This document shows positions 1 to 28,179 of a DNA stretch of 64,000 bases, piece by piece (position 1 is the first letter of the stretch; every line of letters starts with the position of its first letter). The DNA is from Zeus faber (lineage: Eukaryota; Chordata; Actinopteri; Zeiformes; Zeidae). The stretch covers positions 3,585,001 through 3,649,000 of the forward strand of contig OY482861.1 in the NCBI GenBank assembly GCA_960531495.1, read 5' to 3'. The position numbers and the translations under genes are program-made. The notes under the pieces were generated by a model. That model did no database searches. It saw nothing but the letters and a program-made list of their open reading frames with translations, and had not been told where the DNA came from.

Positions 1-194
1 CACTCAAAGTGACACCCGCAGGGAAATGGAAACAACAAGAAGAAGGGGAAAGACTGCACCTGCACCTGCAGCTGCAGCTTGCTGGCACAATAAAGTCCCA
101 CAGTATTGAAGAAGAAGATGAAGGACAGAGAGACAGAGACACAACCGGAGCATGGCAACAATGTCATTGTCATTCTCCCAATGTCATTCTCCCT

Positions 195-252
195 TGTAAG
201 TCGCTTTGGATAAAAGCGTCTGCTAAATGACTAAATGTAAATGTAAATGTAA
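195..252 (+). repeat. SINE 3' tail fragment
   Basis: The stretch contains the tail motif taagtcgctttggataaaag followed by a short repeated aaatgtaaatgta run. The same tail ends the complete tRNA-derived SINE at 39296-39490 and appears reverse-complemented at 41569-41600. No tRNA-like head is visible to the left, so this is a truncated copy. Bases 1-194 show nothing I can assign. Confidence 0.6.
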
Positions 253-521
253 CAACAACGACAGCCGGGCCATGGCTGCAGAGAAGACGCAGTGCCAACG
301 ACGAGCAAGAGGGTAACACCATGTCCCCTCTAGTGATTAAAGGGCGTTGATAGGATGAAGCAATATGCCATGGTCATTTGAGATGGCAGTTTGTGCACAA
401 TGCGCGGCTTGGTGTCTCTCCGGCTTTTGCGAATTAGTGTTTATTTACCTGACTATCCTACTTGTTTTCACTCGAAAAACTCGAGCAAAACGAACCTACA
501 ACAGAAACTCACTATTGGATG

Positions 522-1591
522 TACACTACTCACAAAAAGTAAGGGATATTCGGCTGGTGAAATTTCAGGATGAACCTAAAATGCACTATAACCTTTACAG
601 GTGAACTTAATTTGACCTTCTCTAAACTTTTGAATGCACATGTCCAACTGTTCAATGTTTCAGTACTTTTTGCAAAACTTGCTGTTCTCTCACAAGGAGC
701 TGAACGGCAAATTTCACAACAGGTGTTTGATCCATGAATCGACCAATACATTTCCTGGTTCAATTAGAATTGGTATTCAAACAGTCCTCTTCATCATGCT
801 GTTCACATTTTGACATCATGAGACCAAGATGACACCTAACAATTGATCAACAGTACCTCGCCATTGCGAGGCTTCAAACAGGATGTTCTCAGAGGGAAGT
901 GGCCGCTGAGCTTAGAGTGTCACAGAGTGTCATCAGCAGGTTCAAACAGAGATACAGAGAGACTGGAAGAGTCACAGAAAGGCATCGAAGTGAACGTCCT
1001 TTGGCCACATCCCACACTGATGACTGCTTCATTGTGAACAGTGCCCTGCGGAACTGAATGATGAATGCCACTCAACTCCAGGCACATTTAAGGGAGGTGA
1101 GAGGCACCCAAGTGTCACGTCAGACCATTCGAAACCATTTACACTGGCGTGGTCTACGTGCTAGACGACCTGCAAGGGTACCTGACCACACCACCAGGCA
1201 CAGGCATCATTGTCTTGCATGGGCCAGGGAGCATTTACGCTGGACGAGGGACCAGTGGGCCTCAGTGCTGTTCTCTGATGAAAGTCGATTCACGTTGAGC
1301 AGAAATGATGGTCCGCCAATGATATTGAAGACGTCAAGGAGAGCGCTATGCACCAGCCACTTTTGTCACCAAACGAGCCTTTGGTGGTGGTGTTACAGTG
1401 TGGGCAGGTGTGTCTAGTCAATACAGAACTGCCCTACACTTTGTGAATGGTACAGTGACAAGCCCCTACTACCTGAATAACATCATTAATCCAGTCATTG
1501 TGCCCCTGCATGAAGAACATAGGCCTAATTTCATCTTCATGGACGACAATGCTCCAGCTCATCGAGGTTGCATCATTAGGGAACGGCTGTA
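522..1591 (+). mobile_element. Tc1/mariner-like transposon, 3' truncated
   Basis: The left end reads tacactactcacaaaaagt, which resembles the terminal inverted repeat of a fish Tc1-like family, and the transposase reading frame follows on the same strand. There is no matching right terminal repeat. The element stops at about 1591, where LINE sequence begins, so the LINE probably inserted there or replaced the 3' half. Boundaries on the right are inferred from where transposase similarity ends. Confidence is good for the superfamily, lower for the exact left base. Confidence 0.75.
839..1591 (+). pseudogene. Tc1-like transposase, broken and truncated
   Basis: The frame starts in a helix-turn-helix region (about 839-1050), reaches an in-frame TGA at 1055-1057, and continues from ATG 1058. 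A frameshift around 1330-1345 moves it into the frame used from 1398. The first catalytic Asp is in LFSDESRF and the second in FMDDNAPAH, as in the DDE transposases of this superfamily. The final Glu region (the usual NPIEH-like block) is missing because the sequence is cut at about 1591. A cut-and-paste transposase acts in the nucleus on its own terminal repeats; this copy cannot be active. No intact start upstream of the helix-turn-helix part is visible. Confidence 0.8.
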
Positions 1592-3445
1592 ACTAGCCCA
1601 ATCAACAGTCCCCCACAGTTTTAAATCTGCCACCATTGTTCCGGTGCCTAAACACTCTACAACCAAAGAACTGAACGATTCCTGCCCTGTTGCACTGACA
1701 CGCATCATTGCAAAATGTTTTGAGAGGCTGGTCCTCTCACATCTGAAAGCCTGCCTGCCCCCTTCACTGGACCCGTACCAATATGCATACCGACGCAACC
1801 GATCAACAGAGGATGCTATCTCCACAGTGCTCCATCTAGCACTCACCCACCTGGATAGCCCCAAAACATATGTTAGAATGCCTTTTATTGACTTTAGTTC
1901 TGCATTCAACACTGTGATCCCCTCCAAGCTGATCTCCAAGCTCAGCCAGCTTGGCATCAGCAACTCACTCTGCAACTGGATTATGGACTTCCTTCCTAAC
2001 AGACCCCAGGCTGTTAAATTGGGGAGTCTCTCCTCCTCCACTATCACCCTGAACAGGTTGTGTGTTGAGCCCTCTGCTCTACTCTCTCTTCACTCATGAC
2101 TGCGCCCCTGTCTATGGCTCCAATGCCATAATCAAGTTCGCAGATGACACCACTGTGGTGGGCCTGATCAGAGATGAGGATGAAACACCATATAGGGTTG
2201 AGGTTCAACATCTAACTACTTGGTGTAAAAACAATAACCTGGAACTCAACACCAAGAAGACCAAGGAGATCATTGTGCCAGGAGCAGGGCACACCCCCCC
2301 TCCATATCAGCGGTGCTGAGGTGGAGCGTGTGTCTAGCTTTAAGTTTCTCGGGGTCCACATCACAGAAAATCTCTCTTGGTCCCTCAACTCCTCCAGTCT
2401 GGTGAAGAAGGTGCATCAGCGCTTTCACTTCCTACGGACCCTTAAGAAAGCACAGCTTTGTCCTAGGATTCTATCGGACTTCTACCGCTGCACCACTGAG
2501 AGCATACTTACAAACTGCATCTCTGTCTGGTACGGTAACTGCAATGTTGCCGACTGCAAGGCACTAAAAAGAAAAGTGAACTCTGCCCAGAGGACTATTG
2601 GCTGTATACCCCCCCATCCACAACACATACCATGACCACTGCTTAAAAAAAGCCAAATCCATTGTCACGGATGACACCCACCCTAACCATGGACTTTTCA
2701 CCCTTCTCCCATCCGGCAAGCGATACAGGAGCCTGTGCTCCCACACCAGCAGTTCTCAAGTACAGCTTCTTTCCAGAGGCTATAACACTGTTGAATAAAC
2801 TCCCACTCCCCTCTCACTGGACTTTTAAATGGTTACCTGCTTACCTGTTGCATCTCACTTTCTGCAAGCTTCACCTGTTTACATTTACTGCCTTGCACTG
2901 TTTAACTGTTTACACTCAGTACTGCACTGTCTAGCACTGGACTTTTAAATGGCTACCTGCTTACCTGTTGCATTTCACTCTCTGCAATGTCTACCTGTTA
3001 TATTTACTGCTTTGCACTGTATAACTGTTTTCACTCACTACTGCACTTTCATCAATTGCCCTTGCACTGCTATCACCTAAAAATCTGCACAATACTTTTT
3101 AAAACTTTTTTATATTCCATAACCTGACCAAAACCTGCACAATATACATAGATATACTACATGTATATATATAGTATTTATATAAAATGTATATTTATAC
3201 TCTCTGTACATAATCTGTACCTATACTCCTGACAAACCTGTATTTATAACAGGTTTACACTGTTGCACATAATACATCTCTTTTGCCTACATAACTGCAC
3301 AGAAACACTGTACTCAAATAGCACTTTGGTATTGAAATGCTTCTTTTGCACTTCTGGTTGGACATCAACTGCATTTCATTGGTTCTGTACCTGTACTCTG
3401 CTAGTGACAATAAAGTTTAATCTATTCTAATCTAATCTAATCTAA
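1592..3445 (+). mobile_element. CR1/L2-like LINE, 5'-truncated
   Basis: A reverse transcriptase region (about 1618-2640) is followed by a roughly 800-bp 3' UTR. It ends in a simple tail of repeated TCTAA units at about 3421-3445, which is the normal 3' end of many fish LINEs of this group. The 3' UTR contains an internal duplicated block (the phrase ggacttttaaatgg at 2819 and 2939). The element is flanked left by the Tc1 remnant and right directly by retroviral gag sequence. The 5' half with the endonuclease is absent, as expected for target-primed reverse transcription. Confidence 0.8.
1618..2640 (+). pseudogene. LINE reverse transcriptase, frameshifted
   Basis: Three frames together cover the RT domain. 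The first (1644-2099) has the [13 protein letters not shown] block with the first catalytic Asp. The second (2062-2319) has KFADDTTVVGLI, the FADD active-site motif. The third (2273-2635) has the FKFLGVHITENLSW block and the thumb. Frameshifts are needed near 2056-2062 and 2275-2320, so the protein is not made. In an intact LINE the enzyme copies element RNA at a nicked chromosomal target. Family placement to CR1/L2 (Jockey superfamily) is by motif only. Confidence 0.8.
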
Positions 3446-3448
3446 TTT

Positions 3449-4532
3449 ATGGACATGGTGTGCCTAGCGACCCGACTGCAAGCCCTCACGGAAACTGCGA
3501 ACAAATGGATAACGGTGTTGGAAGAAAGCACGACAGGAGTAACACTGGCCCTGGGAGAAATCAAAGCTCTGCTAATGCACGTAGCGGGGGAAAACACTAC
3601 AGAAGAGATGTTCCACGGAGCGATGTTGTCAAGAGTGGTGACCGGTAATGGACACCGCAACCACATACTGTATGGGCAGAGCTAAGAAAACATTACCCAG
3701 AGAAAATGGATCACTTCAAGCTAGAGGGGGGATTCTGAAGGATAAGGACTGTCCATCAAAGTTCCTACATGCCTTCCAACACAAGAGGGAAGATGACACA
3801 GGTAGCGACTGGAATACCACACAACGACTGTACATGCTGAAGGTGAAGAAGGTGATGCCACCGGAGGTGCAGGAACGGTAGGATATTGCCGTGGGGCTGA
3901 CAAAAATGGACTAGCCCATGTTCTTACCATGTGGAAAACTGCAGAAGAAAAGATGAGAGGCATAGGAGCTAAACAAACAATTGGCCCACAAACTGACCCA
4001 ACTGAAGCTGGGAGAACTGAGCAAGCAGAAGAAAGAAAAGATGAAGACCCAAGCCCCTGTAATAACGACTTTCCAAACCCAGAACCCTGAAGCACCAATG
4101 GCCCATGCTCCTGTGGTACACCAGGTTCACCCTCAAACGCACGCTGCCCAGCCAATGTCAACACCGCCAAACAACCCTACCGCAGCACCACTCACGTTCA
4201 TTCATGTACATGTCAACCCCTCGGGGGACAATTATCGCTCCATGCAAGGTAGAAGTTGCACAATGCCGCATGGAAGGCCGCTGATGTGGGGACGTCCAAT
4301 GCAACAGGATGAAAGACAAGCCCCCCCTGGAGCACAATACAAACACTCCCAGTCCAACCCAAATCTACACGATGGTTACCAACCAAATAACACATGTTGG
4401 GGATGTGGCCAAACATGCCACTCGAGAAGGGATTGTCCAACAAACCCATGGGAGATCCCGACGAATCCCAGGGAGGGCCCACCTCCAATTGGCAATACAA
4501 GGTGTGCCCAGAGAAGCCAGAGGGGGAAGTAA
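3449..4532 (+). pseudogene. gag: Retroviral gag (capsid end and nucleocapsid), broken
   Basis: From 3449 an open stretch begins with a hydrophobic and acidic segment. About 3660-3960 resembles the C-terminal half of a gammaretrovirus-type capsid, followed by a Lys/Gln-rich charged stretch and a Pro-rich linker. At 4395-4436 there is one zinc knuckle of CX2CX4HX4C form (CWGCGQTCHSRRDC), the RNA-binding motif of nucleocapsid. Stops fall at 3880 and in the next 100 bases, and at least two frames are used, so no full Gag can be made. The true start of gag may have been lost where the LINE tail abuts. Gag normally builds the particle and packages genomic RNA. Confidence 0.65.
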
Positions 4533-4589
4533 TGTTACCAATCATCACAACCACAGGACGAACCCACCAAACCAGTTCTATTTCAAGAG

Positions 4590-4869
4590 AAATACACACC
4601 TTTATGGTAGACACAGATGCGACGTACTCATGCATTGGGAAAAACGGCTCCACTCTCCCCTCTCCAGTTCGTTAGTCAGAACAGTAGGCTTCTCTGGGAA
4701 AGCACAAGTGATATCCCTCAACGCAGAATGCACTATACTTGCACCTCTACTATACTTGTCCAACACTCCTATCAATCTGCTGGTAAAATACATCCTGTGC
4801 CCCCTCAAAGCTAACATCATGTGCACAGCGGACAGTAGACTTTTCCTGAAGATCCCCCCGCAAACATGA
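4590..4869 (+). pseudogene. Retroviral aspartic protease remnant
   Basis: The string FMVDTDATYSC at about 4601-4633 matches the active-site strand of a retroviral protease. The third residue of the catalytic D-T-G triad is here Asp (GAT at 4616-4618), a substitution expected to inactivate it. The frame breaks at about 4675, and the flap-to-end part continues in another frame up to 4869, with a stop there. It lies directly after the nucleocapsid zinc knuckle, as in gag-pro-pol order. The call rests on one short motif plus position. Confidence 0.5.
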
Positions 4870-5500
4870 TGCCCATGATACTCAACACTGACGCACGTGG
4901 GAGCCATTGGTACCAACCAAACTAAGAAGAGTCGGTGAACCACAACTGCCCCTACATTGCATGCTCCTATATGATGGACCTCAATGCCACACAGATTACA
5001 ATGCATGCTGGAAGGAGCTGATCAACGGCAAACAGTACTCCATTATCAGCCAGGACCTATACGTCGGGCCCCAGGGTGCAGCAGCAGCTGCCGTAACACT
5101 ACCACCAGAACTACAGGAGTGGTTTAAAGTCCAGAACTCTACTCCCACATCGTGAGTCTCATGAACAAGGTCCAATGGCCAAAACAGCACTACAGGTGCA
5201 CGACTGGAAGCCCACTATCAATTGGTAAATCCATGTCTCTCCCGACAACCAACACATCAGGATATCAGGGTAGGTTTATGATGTAGGACAGGCAGAGAGT
5301 GTTCCTGATGAACTGCCACATTCCAGCGAGACAGACATATGGCTAAACACAAGACAGATGTAGGATGTGTAAAATCAGCAGAGTCCGTACCGTTAAATAA
5401 AAAGGAGCCAGGCTACCGCACCTGAAACATCTTCTCAAACAACATGCCATTGAAGGGATCAGTCCCACAATTGCAGGACTAGAAGCAACGGTGGTTCTGA
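4870..5500 (+). pseudogene. pol: Degraded pol N-terminal region of retrovirus A
   Basis: This stretch follows the protease remnant. One frame (4907-5155) is open for 82 codons. From about 5280 a broken frame has a DVG-plus-KSAES-like string typical of the segment just before retroviral RT. The next part, to about 5500, resembles the first RT strand region, then similarity ends. There is no YXDD active site, RNase H or integrase in retrovirus A. Stops are frequent. The identification is by order and weak motif resemblance. Confidence 0.4.
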
Positions 5501-5985
5501 GGAAAACCTGCCGAACCACCTGTTGTCCCGTACGTTACGGTGTTCAAAAGAAAGTGTAACCAACCTTGGCACAGGGACCATTCAAAGCCGATTAGCAACC
5601 AGAACTGAACTAAGAAAATTCTGGTTCCACCCAAATCACTGCTGCCGTGCAGAAGACACAGAGAGAACATTCACAGCTTATTGGAGAAGAGCGACCACCT
5701 CGGGGGCAGAAGAGGCAAGTGAAACCGCCCCGAAGGGAGAGGCGGAACAGGATGGGATGGGTGAGACCACCTCACAGGGACAGGAACACCTTGACAAAGG
5801 GGAAGATGACACCTCCCCATGGGGATAGAGGCAATCCAGGAGACTGGCTTCAAAGTGGAGAGCCATGGGGCATGATAGAGGAGACCACAAGCAGCAGCCC
5901 CACAAGCAGCATTTCAGCAAGTAGTGAGACCACTAACAGCAGTGAAACCACCAGGCCAGCAGGATGTCAGAGTCGACAATAAATT
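5500..5985 (+). other. Pol-to-env junction, low-complexity Arg/Pro/Ser/Thr-rich frames
   Basis: Two overlapping + frames (5523-5828 and 5647-5982) are open but of low complexity, rich in Arg, Pro, Glu, Ser and Thr. They end just before the signal-peptide-like start of env. They could be the tail of integrase or the leader of env read in a biased sequence. I cannot assign a domain. Confidence 0.3.
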
Positions 5986-6487
5986 ACATCTAGAGGGCCA
6001 GGAAGGGCTTGAGCACCAGTCATAATAATACTGACACTTATGTTGGTTCCAACCATCAGTAACAAGACAAAGGTAGAGCCATTCAATAGTATGTTGGCAG
6101 TAGGGGCAATACAGAGGGCCAGCAGGCTGACTATGCCCACCACAGAGGACAAAGGGGCACGTGGACAAAGCATCAGATAGGACAAGGAGGTAAACAAAGA
6201 GCTTCACAGTGGAGGTCCAACATGTTCTATAAATGGCTAGAATTTTCAGCTTAAAAAGTAAGCCAGAAAACCTGCATGGTCTGCTACAATGCTGAAAAAC
6301 TTCCCCAAGCCAGGGCAATTCCATGACGTGAAATAGGAGGTTGCCCAAACCAAGTGCTTTGCAAAGTGTGTCATGCAAATTGCAAGAGGAGACACAACCC
6401 ATGGATGGAGCGGCGACCAAAAGGTCTGCACAGTGAAAGGACAATAACTACGCAGAGTGGTCGTGCTAAGCTAACTAAGCAGGTACA
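5985..6487 (+). pseudogene. env: Retroviral env surface-unit remnant
   Basis: A hydrophobic run at about 6019-6057 (PVIIILTLMLV) looks like a signal peptide. Near 6215-6370 comes an aromatic and Cys-rich stretch with FYKWLEF, CMVCYN and CKVCHAN strings. This pattern of Cys pairs soon after a signal peptide resembles the N-terminal half of a retroviral surface glycoprotein. Several stops interrupt it. The frame is cut at 6488 by a SINE, and env resumes on the other side with the transmembrane subunit. Confidence 0.45.
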
Positions 6488-6856
6488 GCCGTGGCACGGT
6501 GGCGCAGTGCATTGCACTGCTGCCTCACAGCAAGAAGGTCCTGGGTTCGATTCCCACCTGGGGCGCTGTTGGCACCCTGCTCCGGTGGGTTATCTCCCAA
6601 ATAGGAGCCTTTCTGTGTGGAGGTTGCATGTTCTCCCTGTGCTCACATGGGGTTTCCTCCACCTCACGTCAGTAAGGACCCCCACCAAAAACATGCACCC
6701 ATCATTGTCTGACCAGCAATGGACATTTATCACCTGGTCCACGTATGCTGCCCACTGCTCCTGGCTGTGCCCCCGGAGGAAGGACAAGCCAGGATGGGTC
6801 AAAAGCAGAGAATCCATTTCACTGGCCACCATCAAAGTGTGTGTGTGTGTGTACGA
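6488..6856 (+). repeat. tRNA-derived SINE (DANA-like), + copy inside env
   Basis: The head shows an A-box-like tggcgcagtgcattgca and a B-box ggttcgattcc at about 6544, followed by the body that recurs at 20795-21237 and 59165-59575. The 3' end is a TG run at 6839-6852. Such SINEs are transcribed by RNA polymerase III and moved by LINE machinery. It sits between the surface and transmembrane parts of retrovirus A env, so it inserted after the retrovirus was already in place. Confidence 0.8.
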
Positions 6857-6982
6857 AATGCTCAGTATCTAGCTCACAACAGCAGATGGGTTGATTACTT
6901 ATGGTATAATCAACAACGCATTATAAACTACACAATACAGCCTTAAGAAGGAGTCAGAAAACAAACCGACGCCATTTCCCTT

Positions 6983-7345
6983 ATGACCCTGCAAAACAGA
7001 TTTGTTATAGAAACACTCCTTGCCGAAGATCATGGGATGTGTGACATCGTCGGAGACAATGCAGGGGAAGAGGCAATCTGACTGAAGAATTGAAAACATT
7101 TTAAACAACTAAGGGAAGAACATGTTCAAAATCCCAATTGGAACACACAGGTTGGTGCTATATGGACATTTTTACAAAACCTATCCTGGCCCAAGATTCT
7201 CAAAGGCGTAGGGATCACTGTCTGCTTAATTCTGTTAGTAGAAATTATAGTTTTTTGTTTAGTAGTCCCACTGATTAATGTTATGGTTAAGAAAATGACT
7301 ATAGGCTATAACAGGCCAATTCCCCGTGCACATAGAAGGAAATGA
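6983..7345 (+). pseudogene. env: Retroviral env transmembrane subunit, two stops
   Basis: One frame from ATG 6983 to TGA 7343-7345 (121 codons) has two internal stops. It begins with LQNRFVIETLLAEDHGMCD, which fits the heptad and immunosuppressive-domain/disulfide-loop region of retroviral transmembrane proteins, although the usual Cys pair further on is lost. About 25 residues of hydrophobic membrane anchor (ITVCLILLVEIIVFCLVVPL) follow, then a short basic tail. In a virus this subunit drives membrane fusion; here it is dead. Orientation and position match the surface-unit piece before the SINE. Confidence 0.7.
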
Positions 7346-7347
7346 GT

Positions 7348-7521
7348 ATGCAGTACATGCGGGACATATACCACCCGTATAGCCTCCCCACCAACGCCCA
7401 GGCTTGCGAACACACAGGTCAGGCAGACCCCTACCACTTATGCAGTGTTCCCACTAACAACCAATCGTGTGAACCCCTATACATGTCTATGGAAGAGCCC
7501 ATACAGTGGCAGATTGTATAG
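7348..7521 (+). CDS. Small intact reading frame after env (57 aa), unknown
   Basis: ATG 7348 starts two bases after the env stop and runs without interruption to TAG 7519-7521. The product is rich in Tyr, Pro, Asn and Cys, with no membrane segment and no motif I recognise. It may be the remainder of the env cytoplasmic tail in another frame, a former accessory reading frame, or chance. Its closeness to env and to the next small frame is the only support. I do not assign a function. Confidence 0.3.
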   Translation: MQYMRDIYHPYSLPTNAQACEHTGQADPYHLCSVPTNNQSCEPLYMSMEEPIQWQIV

Positions 7522-7562
7522 TCACGACACCACTAACTCTGCTATTGTTTCGATAGATAATC

Positions 7563-7781
7563 ATGGCGAGCTACAACTGTAAGGACACCAATGATCACCA
7601 TCCCACCTCACACATGCCGGCTGCTAATATGCCAATCCCTTCAAATCAGAATGCTTACCCCACCCAATACACTCAATTCATGCCCATTGACAACCTCTCA
7701 TTCATGCCCTTTGATAGTACCCCATACCAATCTTTCATGCCTCAGAGCCATGCTCTATATCAACCGCAAATGCTCCCCTAG
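7563..7781 (+). CDS. Small intact reading frame (72 aa), Met/Pro/Gln-rich, unknown
   Basis: The frame starts with ATG 7563 in a fair initiation context (aatcATGg) and ends at TAG 7779-7781. It contains a loose repeat of the form F-M-P plus 6-9 residues (QFMPIDNL, SFMPFDST, SFMPQSHA). It is low in charge and looks disordered. It lies 42 bases after the previous small frame and before any recognisable LTR, in a retrovirus whose larger genes are all broken. It could be an accessory gene relic or random; nothing identifies it. Confidence 0.3.
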   Translation: MASYNCKDTNDHHPTSHMPAANMPIPSNQNAYPTQYTQFMPIDNLSFMPFDSTPYQSFMPQSHALYQPQMLP

Positions 7782-7924
7782 TCTGTCTCCCTGGAAAACC
7801 AGTGGCCCCCAAAACAGATTTCCCACAGTTAAGCAATAGCCCCAGAACCCCCGAAGGTTCCACTCAGGCGAGTTCACACCCATGCAGGCCCCATTCCCCA
7901 TAGGCTCACACCCTATTGCATAAA

Positions 7925-7952
7925 GCCTGTGATGAGACCGCCTGTATGTGTG

Positions 7953-7984
<32 letters not shown>

Positions 7985-8880
7985 CATGTGAAGTGTCCAC
8001 CAGTCAGTGTACAGGACTTGTCCCAATTGGTTCTGGTGTTTAAGGTCGGTATTATATTGTAGCGCCTCCAAGCAGCGGAAAAGGCCCCGAGGCCGCCCCT
8101 GAGTCCCGCAGCTGTACAGACACCCCACGGCCGCAGGAAAGGCCCAAGCACCCTACCCTGCAGCCACGGAGGACCCATCAGCCCCCAGAGAAGCTAGAAG
8201 CCCCAACCCTCACGCCGGCCCCGAGGAGCATAACCCAGTCCCAGAGAGCGTGAGGAGACCCACACCTGAGGCGCACACATACAACCCACCCCCCATGTAC
8301 AGGCACAAGACAAGATGAACTCGCCACCCCGCAGGCAAGCTGCCACAGCCGATCAGACGCCCCATTCAGCCACGAGCTCCAAGGATGTCAGTCGCTCCCC
8401 CCCCTAAAACCGACACCAGCAGGCCGCCAGATATACCCGCCCTCCACCACCCCCAGCACCGGGACACCTGCTGCCGAGAAGCCGCGCAGCGGGAGCAAAG
8501 TCTTACAGCTGCCCCCTGAACCCCAACCTATGTCCACAACAGCAAGTGGCACCCCAAGTGCCCCAGAAGGCACCCAGCGGCTCTCTCCTAAGACCCGCCA
8601 GGTCACGGAATGCCAGAAACCACAGGGCGCAGGCCGCCAGGACTCGAGCCTGGCCAGCAGGGGGCCCACCCAGCCGCACCCCGGCCAACCACACCCCCAC
8701 ACCAAACCGCCAGCACCCCACCACCCCAGAAAACCCCAGTGCTCAATGTGTGTTGTTGACAATTACAATTGCGGGGTGTGGGGGTGTGAGTCCTCCAACA
8801 GGTCGAACCCGAATCACTCGCACTCCTCCTGCCCTGCAGACCATGGTCTGGTGAAGTGTTGTTTGGAGAAAGATTTTTGT
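7925..8880 (+). repeat. R1 interspersed repeat, copy a
   Basis: A TG microsatellite (7957-7982) is followed by gtgtacaggacttgtccca (8008) and by a GC-rich stretch with ccaagcagcggaaaaggccc (8069). The same order recurs at 23660-24010 and 52430-53690. The GC-rich part (8050-8870) gives long proline-rich frames on both strands, which I regard as composition artefacts. The family is not identified; it may be a LINE 5' UTR or a non-autonomous element. Confidence 0.65.
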
Positions 8881-9123
8881 GAGAGTGTATGTGTTTTAAG
8901 CTAATATGAGTGGTATTAAAATGTTGGGACTAACAACAAGCACATCAGGCATGACGGTTAAGATCGCAGTTGCCCGCCATATCCCCACCCTTATAGCTCG
9001 CACCCCACCCATCCCGCAAACCCTAGGCCTATCGTGTGGTGTATGTGCCGAGTATCAGTTTTGGGACTGGGCGCAGAGTGGCCCGCCATGCGCCTCCACC
9101 ATACCGGGCAGCTCTGCGCCCAA

Positions 9124-9890
9124 TTAGGCCCCTGTCCAGAGGAGATGCTCTCTGAAGAGCTGGGTCTTCAAGTGCTTCTTAAAGACAGAGAGGCAGGCCC
9201 CTGCTCTGGTGGTTTTTGGCAGCTCGTTCCACCAACCTGGAACTACAAATGAGAATAGCCTGGATTGCCGTGGTTGTGCAGCCGGCAGAGCCAGGCGACG
9301 CTCATTTGACGAACGCAGCATCCGGGAGGTAACATGTGCTCTTACAAGAGCATTTAAGTAAGTGGGAGCATTCCCAACAATCACTCTCTAGGCAAGCATC
9401 AGAGACTCGAACTTGATGCGAGCGGCTACAGGTAACCAGTGGAGCTCGATAAGCAGCGGAGTAACGTGTGCCCTCTTTGGCTGGTTGAGCACCAGTCGCA
9501 TCGGCGCATTCTGTATCATCTGCAGTGGTTTCACCACACAATCCGGCAAGCCTGTTAAGAGAGTGTGCAGTAGTAGAGGCGAGAAATCACCAAGGTTTGT
9601 AGCAGCGGTTTAGTGGCATATTGGGTCAGGTACGGCCTGACTTTTTGGATGTTGAATAGTGCGATGCGGCACGACCGAGAGCAGCAACATGATCCGAGAA
9701 TGTCAGTTGGTCATCAATAATGACACCTAGATTCCGTGCAGCCTTGGTAGGAGCAAGAGATAAAGAGTCAATTTGGATATCAATGTTGTGATAAATACCT
9801 TGTTTGGCCAGGAAGACCAACAGTTCCGTTTTTGGCAGGTTTAGTTATAGATGGTAATCCTTCATAAACGTGGATATGTCAGCAAGGCAA
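9124..9890 (-). pseudogene. LINE reverse transcriptase C-terminus (minus), frameshifted
   Basis: On the minus strand, 9820-9626 encodes LAPTKAARNLGVIIDDQLTF, the RT segment after the catalytic core in CR1/Jockey-type LINEs. 9384-9124 encodes the C-terminal block (APTYLNALV, RRLALPAAQ, VVPGWWNELP and so on). The stretch between is in a third frame. No start, endonuclease or FADD motif is present, so only the 3' third of the element remains. It lies just upstream of ankrd55 exon sequence, in an intron. Confidence 0.75.
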
Positions 9891-9965
9891 TCCGAGATCC
9901 GCATCGAGACAGTAGGGTCATCAGGCAGGAAAGACAGATAGAGTTGAGTACAATGAGAACAATAG

Positions 9966-28042
<18,077 letters not shown>

Positions 28043-28179
28043 GTATGTTGTCTTTGTTAAATTGTTTTCATTTGTTTTTGAAATTCAATATAATGAATTA
28101 GAATGATTGTGTTTTAAATTATTGATACATATTGTACGTTTTAAATGTTAAAAAAAGTTTTGCATTTAAAAAAAGGTCA

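Larger units (their letters stand above)
3446..7925 (+). mobile_element. Endogenous retrovirus A (decayed, + strand)
   Basis: Pieces occur in the order gag (3449-4532), protease (about 4590-4869), pol N-terminus (about 4870-5500), env surface part (about 5985-6487) and env transmembrane part (6983-7345), all on the + strand. Most of reverse transcriptase, RNase H and integrase is missing between about 5500 and 5985. A SINE splits env at 6488-6856. I could not find paired LTRs: the left edge coincides with the LINE tail at 3445, and the right edge is a guess placed before the R1 repeat. Many stops and frameshifts show it is old. The type looks gamma/epsilon-like from the single zinc knuckle and env layout; this is inference. 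Confidence 0.7.

Noticed and set aside
8388..8904. Proline-rich or Gly/Trp-rich protein on either strand
   Set aside because: The stretch is the GC-rich core of repeat R1; both strands are open because of composition, and the copies at 23.9 and 53.4 kb do not keep the frame.
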